Origin: JAUNKE01 sp041784625
GTDB taxonomy: Bacteria; Bacillota; Clostridia; Peptostreptococcales; Filifactoraceae
DNA length: 8,399 nt
Reading direction: 5' to 3'
Assembly: GCA_041784625.1 (NCBI GenBank)
Contig: JBHBDS010000130.1
Coordinates: 1-8,399, forward strand
Shown: piece by piece, positions 5,507 through 8,399 of the stretch
Position numbering within the stretch: the first letter of the stretch is position 1
How the letters are laid out: every line of letters begins with the position of its first letter
Translations under genes and position numbers: made by a program
Notes under the pieces: generated by a model
The model's database searches: none
Told to the model about the DNA's origin: nothing
What the model saw: only the letters and a program-made list of their open reading frames with translations

Positions 5507-6331
5507 ATGAACAAGGATCCATTTGCAGAATATCTTAGAGAAGAAGAACCAAATAAGGTAAAAAAGAGTTATGCATGGAGCACAGCAATAGGTCTCCAAG
5601 CAGTGGACAATCTCAAGACTTCGCAATATTTGATCGAAACAGCGCAGCTTAATATAGAAGGGGAAATCACTTTTCAAGAAGTTCGAAATCGAATTGATAG
5701 CTACTATGAGAAAAAACCTTCGATTGCCGATGACGATAATCGAACAGAGGAAGCCGACAAAGTATCTTCACGAATTGCGGAAATTTTATCGGAGCAAGCC
5801 TTTTCGTTTTCGCCAAATGAATATCTTTCGATTCATCGAAGGCTGTTTACTGGCATCTATCCTCACGCTGGGAAGATAAGAGATTACAACATTACAAAAA
5901 AGGAATGGGTGCTGGATGGGGCAACTGTGGTTTATGGCAGTGCGTCTGAACTCAAAGCCACCTTAGAGTATGACCTATCACAGGAAAAAATGTTCAGCTA
6001 CAAAGGGCTAAAGATGGATGAAATCATCCAGCATTTTGCGCATTTTGTCTCAAGACTCTGGCAAATCCATGTTTTTGGAGAGGGGAACACACGCACCACG
6101 GCCGTATTTTTTATTAAATATTTGAGGACTTTGGGTTTTGATGTCACAAACGATATTTTCGCAAAGAATGCATGGTATTTTCGAAATGCTTTAGTTCGTG
6201 CGAATTATTCTGATTTGAAAAATGGCATTTTTGAAACCACGGAATATCTAGAATTGTTCCTTAGAAATTTGCTTTTGGATGAAGAAAATGAGCTGCAAAA
6301 TAGAAAGCTCCATATTCATCAGGTAGAATAG
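5507..6331 (+). CDS. Fic family protein with N-terminal antitoxin-like region
   Basis: A 274-residue Fic-domain protein, probably an AMP- or nucleotidyl-transferase that modifies Ser, Thr or Tyr of a target. The catalytic loop is HVFGEGNTR (188-196), matching HxFx(D/E)GNxR, with catalytic His188, acidic Glu192 and Arg196. The target-binding flap region precedes it (NITKKEWVLDGATVVYGS, about 128-145). The first ~75 residues (AWSTAIGLQAVDNL, then NIEGEITFQEVRNRI) resemble a VbhA-type inhibitory antitoxin fused to the toxin. I do not see a clean (S/T)xxxE(G/N) inhibitory motif at STAIGLQ, so auto-inhibition is not certain. The length is normal for the single-chain type. The start is supported by GAGGTGAG (5496-5503) 3 nt before the ATG. 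It stands alone between two copies of an RNA toxin-antitoxin module and appears AT-richer than rpoC. The target is unknown. Confidence 0.92.
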   Translation: MNKDPFAEYLREEEPNKVKKSYAWSTAIGLQAVDNLKTSQYLIETAQLNIEGEITFQEVRNRIDSYYEKKPSIADDDNRTEEADKVSSRIAEILSEQAFSFSPNEYLSIHRRLFTGIYPHAGKIRDYNITKKEWVLDGATVVYGSASELKATLEYDLSQEKMFSYKGLKMDEIIQHFAHFVSRLWQIHVFGEGNTRTTAVFFIKYLRTLGFDVTNDIFAKNAWYFRNALVRANYSDLKNGIFETTEYLELFLRNLLLDEENELQNRKLHIHQVE

Positions 6332-6420
6332 CTAAAACTGTAAAGAAAAATGAAGAAATTGCATTACAATACAAGAGTGAACATTATAACAGAAGATAGC
6401 CGATACAGATAGCTTTGTGC

Positions 6421-6496
6421 AAAAGAAAACCACTGTATTTGAAGTTTACAGTGGTTTTCTTAATCAGCTTGCATAATTGGCAAACCGTCTTAAACA
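6421..6496 (-). ncRNA. Predicted solitary antitoxin-like RNA, about 75 nt
   Basis: The promoter is the conserved TTTACA-N16-TATAAT (6530-6503), with a start near 6496 and an end at the 6423-6461 hairpin. The RNA would share the GACGGTTTGCC block with the intact antitoxin but has no overlapping toxin gene. It might be inert, might act in trans on toxin mRNA, or might titrate it. Expression is inferred only from the promoter and terminator. Confidence 0.5.
6423..6461. terminator. Bidirectional terminator hairpin of the toxin-less copy
   Basis: A perfect 15-bp stem: AAGAAAACCACTGTA (6423-6437) with its exact reverse complement (6447-6461) around a 9-nt loop. The outer arms supply T-rich tails on both strands (GGTTTTCTT on +, GGTTTTCTTTTG on -). 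It corresponds to 5286-5330 of the intact copy and is also the first terminator after fic. Its perfect pairing argues that it is still functional. Confidence 0.85.
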
Positions 6497-6502
6497 GTTA
6501 TT

Positions 6503-6530
6503 ATTATACCATACACAAAAATTTTGTAAA
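6503..6530 (-). promoter_or_regulatory. Conserved antitoxin-type promoter, second copy
   Basis: On the minus strand, TTTACA (6530-6525), a 16-bp spacer and TATAAT (6508-6503), identical in sequence and spacing to 5381-5408. Confidence 0.75.
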
Positions 6531-6551
6531 CTGCTCTCCAGCAGTTTTTTT
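6528..6551 (+). terminator. Intrinsic terminator at the right end of the island
   Basis: AAACTGCT (6528-6535) and AGCAGTTT (6540-6547) form a perfect 8-bp stem with a CTCC loop, running into seven T (6545-6551) on the + strand. It would stop read-through from fic. On the minus strand the same stem, about 10 bp past the AceTr stop, may assist termination of that gene, although the T-run there is poor. The stem overlaps the -35 of the antitoxin-type promoter. Confidence 0.8.
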
Positions 6552-6561
6552 GTTACCGCGA

Positions 6562-7185
6562 TTACTTGCGATTTCTAAAATATTCGATCGGAGCTCCAAC
6601 TTTTAGGAATTCATATCCAAACTGCGCATTGAGTACATTCGCTGCAGAAAGATAGAAGGACAATACTGCGATCAATAGCTCAGCGATTGCTGCGAGCAGA
6701 TGCATGGAGTGTTCCATAATGCCGAGCGTGCTGAGTCCAAGACCGAGGAACAATAAATCAATCAGAACAAAGATCGAGAACAATACTTTGTTGGTAACCG
6801 TCGCCCCAATCGTCATATAGATTGTAAAAATAAGATAACCGATAAAAGCAACGCCGAGCTGTCTTACATCAACATGACTTTGAGCAATTTCGCCAAACAT
6901 CCCGAGCTTGATCATCCAGCTCATAGCAACCGCCAGCCAAAAGAATCCGTAGCCACAAAAAGCTGTTCCGCCAAACGCATTTTCTTTTTTGAAATCCAAA
7001 AGTCCTGCGACGAGCTGAGCCAATGCGCCCAAAAAGATCGCCCAAGGCAACACGAAAGTAAGTCCTGTGGTAAGTCCGAGTTTTTGTGATGATGCAACAA
7101 GCGTTACCATTGCCAGTCCAAATAATCCAAGTGCACTTGGGTCGCCAGTTTTGACGCTAACATAATATTTTTCTTCTTTGTTCAT
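6562..7185 (-). CDS. AceTr-family acetate/succinate transporter (GPR1/FUN34/YaaH)
   Basis: A 207-residue membrane protein with six hydrophobic segments, the size and form of SatP/YaaH-type acetate or succinate permeases. Signatures are GDPSALGLFGLAM (14-26), a variant of the family's NPAPLGL motif lining the pore, and ENAFGGTAFCGYGFFW (68-83), the TAF-x2-Y-G-x-FW motif. It probably moves acetate or a short carboxylate across the cytoplasmic membrane, a sensible role in a fermenter. The frame is open further upstream to a TTG at 7281, but that extension covers the promoter. I therefore start at ATG 7185 (MNKEEKYY). The only strong Shine-Dalgarno, AAGGAGG (7222-7216), is 30 nt upstream, separated by a small hairpin (see findings). 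The substrate within the family is uncertain. Confidence 0.9.
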   Translation of the reverse strand: MNKEEKYYVSVKTGDPSALGLFGLAMVTLVASSQKLGLTTGLTFVLPWAIFLGALAQLVAGLLDFKKENAFGGTAFCGYGFFWLAVAMSWMIKLGMFGEIAQSHVDVRQLGVAFIGYLIFTIYMTIGATVTNKVLFSIFVLIDLLFLGLGLSTLGIMEHSMHLLAAIAELLIAVLSFYLSAANVLNAQFGYEFLKVGAPIEYFRNRK

Positions 7186-7194
7186 ACATTTTGA

Positions 7195-7222
7195 TTTAAG
7201 ATTTCTTAAACCAATCCTCCTT
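7195..7222 (-). promoter_or_regulatory. Distant Shine-Dalgarno with intervening hairpin
   Basis: AAGGAGG (7222-7216) is followed by a perfect TTTAAG/CTTAAA hairpin with loop AAAT (7210-7195), then by ATG 7185. Folding the hairpin shortens the effective spacing from 30 to about 14 nt. A minimal TTG-GTT-TAA frame (7214-7206) also begins just after the Shine-Dalgarno. Confidence 0.5.
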
Positions 7223-7252
7223 TTGAATAAAAAATTAATAACATACTGATTG

Positions 7253-7281
7253 AGTATATCAATGAAATGAGAGATAGTCAA
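7253..7281 (-). promoter_or_regulatory. Strong sigma-A type promoter of the AceTr gene
   Basis: On the minus strand, TTGACT (7281-7276), exactly 17 bp, then TATACT (7258-7253): one mismatch per hexamer from the sigma-70 consensus. The start would be near 7246, giving a leader of about 60 nt before ATG 7185. It rules out the longer reading-frame start at 7281. Confidence 0.75.
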
Positions 7282-7363
7282 TCATAATTTGATAGAATGC
7301 ATAGAGATTTTTTATAGTAGAAATTGTGAACGCTCTTAGCAAAAAATATAGGAAGATCACCGC

Positions 7364-7411
7364 AAAAAATCGCTCGATGATCTCATGGATTGTTGCCTAA
7401 AAATCGAGCGA
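7364..7411 (-). terminator. Intrinsic terminator of the HAD phosphatase gene
   Basis: Read on the minus strand, TCGCTCGAT (7411-7403) pairs with ATCGAGCGA (7378-7370) across a 24-nt loop, followed by six T (7369-7364). It lies about 50 bp after the stop codon. The rest of 7282-7460 holds no gene. Confidence 0.8.
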
Positions 7412-7460
7412 GAAATTCTGCTATCTTAGCTTATAGATCGAATCGCCATCGAGCAAAGCG

Positions 7461-8204
7461 TTAAAGAATATCGTCTACGTCAAAAGTACACACTCCTGGC
7501 TTGAGACAATAGATCACGTCCTTGCGCTCGACCACAATTGTCGCTTTTGCCGCAAGATCGGGATCCTTTTCGATGTTTTCGAGCAGTTCTTTGGCAGGAT
7601 TGATCGCAAAAGGATGTCCGACGCTACTTAGCATCGTAAAATCGCCGTTGGTATCGCCGTATGCGTAGCTGCAAGAGAGATCAATTTGATACTCCTGCAC
7701 GAGCTGCTCCATCGCTTTGAGCTTGCTGGCAGAATCCCACATCGGCACAATTTCGCCCGTGAACACGCCTTTTTGAAAAATATATTTTGAGCCCATATAC
7801 ACATCCGCTTTCCATATTTGCGCCATCTGCTTGACCAAAAATTCTGGACTACCCGAGATAAAAATCACGAGATCGCCACGCTCCCGATGTTTTTCGATTC
7901 GTGCACGAGTAAAGCGATACACCTCATCCGCATGCGCTCGCAGCGTATTACGAGCGGTAAACATGATGTCCGCATACGAAACGCCCTTGAGCCCATCGAT
8001 ATACGCTTTGGCTATATCGTCCAAAAAATCGTCATAAGCTACACGGCGTTTGTGCCATCGTTCCTCCGAAAATAGCAGCTCGCTTCGGTAAGCAAAATCG
8101 TCGATGATTCGATACTCTCTCATTTTCCGAAAATGAGCGATCATCAGCGAATCACGAAAAATCGTGCCATCAATATCAAAAAATGCAGCAGTTCTTTTGC
8201 TCAT
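7461..8204 (-). CDS. HAD-superfamily subfamily IB hydrolase (SerB-like phosphatase)
   Basis: A 247-residue cytoplasmic phosphatase-type protein. All four HAD motifs are visible: I, FFDIDGT (8-14) with nucleophile Asp10 and general acid Asp12; II, FISGSPE (115-121) with Ser117; III, a lysine in SASKLKAM (158-165); and IV, GDTNGDFTML (183-192) with Asp184 and Asp188 for Mg2+. The helical cap lies between motifs I and II (about 20-105), which marks subfamily I. The GHPFAINPAKEL segment fits the IB group, which includes phosphoserine phosphatase and related monophosphatases. The substrate is not predictable here: there is no serine-pathway neighbour, and the cap differs from classical SerB. The start is supported by AAGGAGG (8216-8210) 5 nt before the ATG. 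It is a single-gene transcript ending at the 7364-7411 terminator. Confidence 0.9.
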   Translation of the reverse strand: MSKRTAAFFDIDGTIFRDSLMIAHFRKMREYRIIDDFAYRSELLFSEERWHKRRVAYDDFLDDIAKAYIDGLKGVSYADIMFTARNTLRAHADEVYRFTRARIEKHRERGDLVIFISGSPEFLVKQMAQIWKADVYMGSKYIFQKGVFTGEIVPMWDSASKLKAMEQLVQEYQIDLSCSYAYGDTNGDFTMLSSVGHPFAINPAKELLENIEKDPDLAAKATIVVERKDVIYCLKPGVCTFDVDDIL

Positions 8205-8281
8205 TACATCCTCCTTGCATCACAAAAGCAATGATGCTTGTCCACGCTTTCGTAATTCTGAAAATTTATTCATCTAGGAGT

Positions 8282-8309
8282 AGTTTATCACGGGAATGAA
8301 ATTTTGAAA
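8282..8309 (-). promoter_or_regulatory. Candidate promoter of the HAD gene
   Basis: On the minus strand, TTTCAA (8309-8304), a 16-bp spacer, and TAAACT (8287-8282) preceded by TGA (an extended -10). The leader would be about 70 nt and includes a small hairpin (GCATCA/TGATGC, 8217-8236) just before the ribosome binding site. The remaining bases to 8399 show no gene. Confidence 0.35.
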
Positions 8310-8399
8310 AGATCGATAGACGCAAAAGAAAAGTTGGCGCAAAAACTTTGAAATCCCCTGCGTTTGAATGGAACAATCTGGAAGAATAAATTTGCAGAA

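Larger units (their letters stand above)
6394..6533. repeat. Second, toxin-less copy of the type I toxin-antitoxin locus
   Basis: In the same orientation as 5109-5411, this copy keeps the left arm (AGATAGCCGATACAGAT, 6394-6410, identical to 5109-5125), a terminator hairpin, and the GGCAAACCGTCTT block (6479-6491). It also keeps 31 identical bases covering the antisense promoter (6503-6533 versus 5381-5411). The toxin frame and its ribosome binding site are absent: only about 12 bp separate the left arm from the hairpin. The outer part of the right arm (TCGGCTATCT) is also gone. It is a decayed or antitoxin-only derivative, 1.1-1.3 kb from the intact copy. Confidence 0.85.

Noticed and set aside
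5109..6533. An insertion sequence or composite transposon with the repeats as ends
   Set aside because: There is no transposase or fragment of one, no target-site duplication is evident, and the repeats are explained by promoters and terminators of the RNA module.
7186..7281. A longer AceTr product starting at TTG 7281
   Set aside because: The added segment contains a near-consensus promoter (7253-7281) and the leader; the extra residues do not belong to the family's N-terminus.

Overview
The window reads like the chromosome of a low-to-middle GC, probably anaerobic member of the Firmicutes (Clostridia or a neighbouring class). The evidence is strong AGGAGG-type ribosome binding sites before most genes, a Firmicutes-type RpoC, an ECF transporter S subunit, an AceTr-family acetate/succinate transporter, and a Fic protein and holin-like type I toxin of types common in Firmicutes. 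The genus cannot be fixed from the sequence alone.

Layout. Bases 1-1943 (+) are the 3' half of rpoC, which ends the rpoBC transcript at an intrinsic terminator (about 1993-2031). A second, bidirectional hairpin (2099-2148) closes the convergent minus-strand pair 3972-2236: an NhaD/ArsB-type ion transporter followed by an unrecognised 154-residue cytoplasmic protein whose ribosome binding site overlaps the transporter stop codon. A 353-bp intergenic stretch then carries the transporter promoter on one side. On the other side it carries the 3' end of an ECF S-component gene (4904-4326, -), with a terminator and an unexplained long stem-loop in the 3' UTR.

Bases 5013-6551 form an accessory island. 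It starts with a possible gene remnant. Next is a compact type I toxin-antitoxin locus: a 39-residue holin-like toxin on +, and an antisense RNA driven from a strong promoter on -. Its ends form an inverted repeat, so both RNAs should begin with the same AGATAGCCGA. A self-contained Fic protein gene (5507-6331, +) follows. After it comes a second, degenerate copy of the toxin-antitoxin locus that has lost the toxin reading frame but keeps the antisense promoter and terminator. The fic gene therefore lies between two direct copies of the RNA module.

The window closes with two independently transcribed minus-strand genes. One is an AceTr transporter (7185-6562) with a near-consensus promoter and an unusually distant Shine-Dalgarno sequence. 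The other is a HAD-IB phosphatase (8204-7461) with its own terminator. The strongest leads are the fold-back toxin-antitoxin locus and its toxin-less twin around fic, the threefold repeat inside RpoC, and the stem-loop in the ECF gene's 3' UTR.
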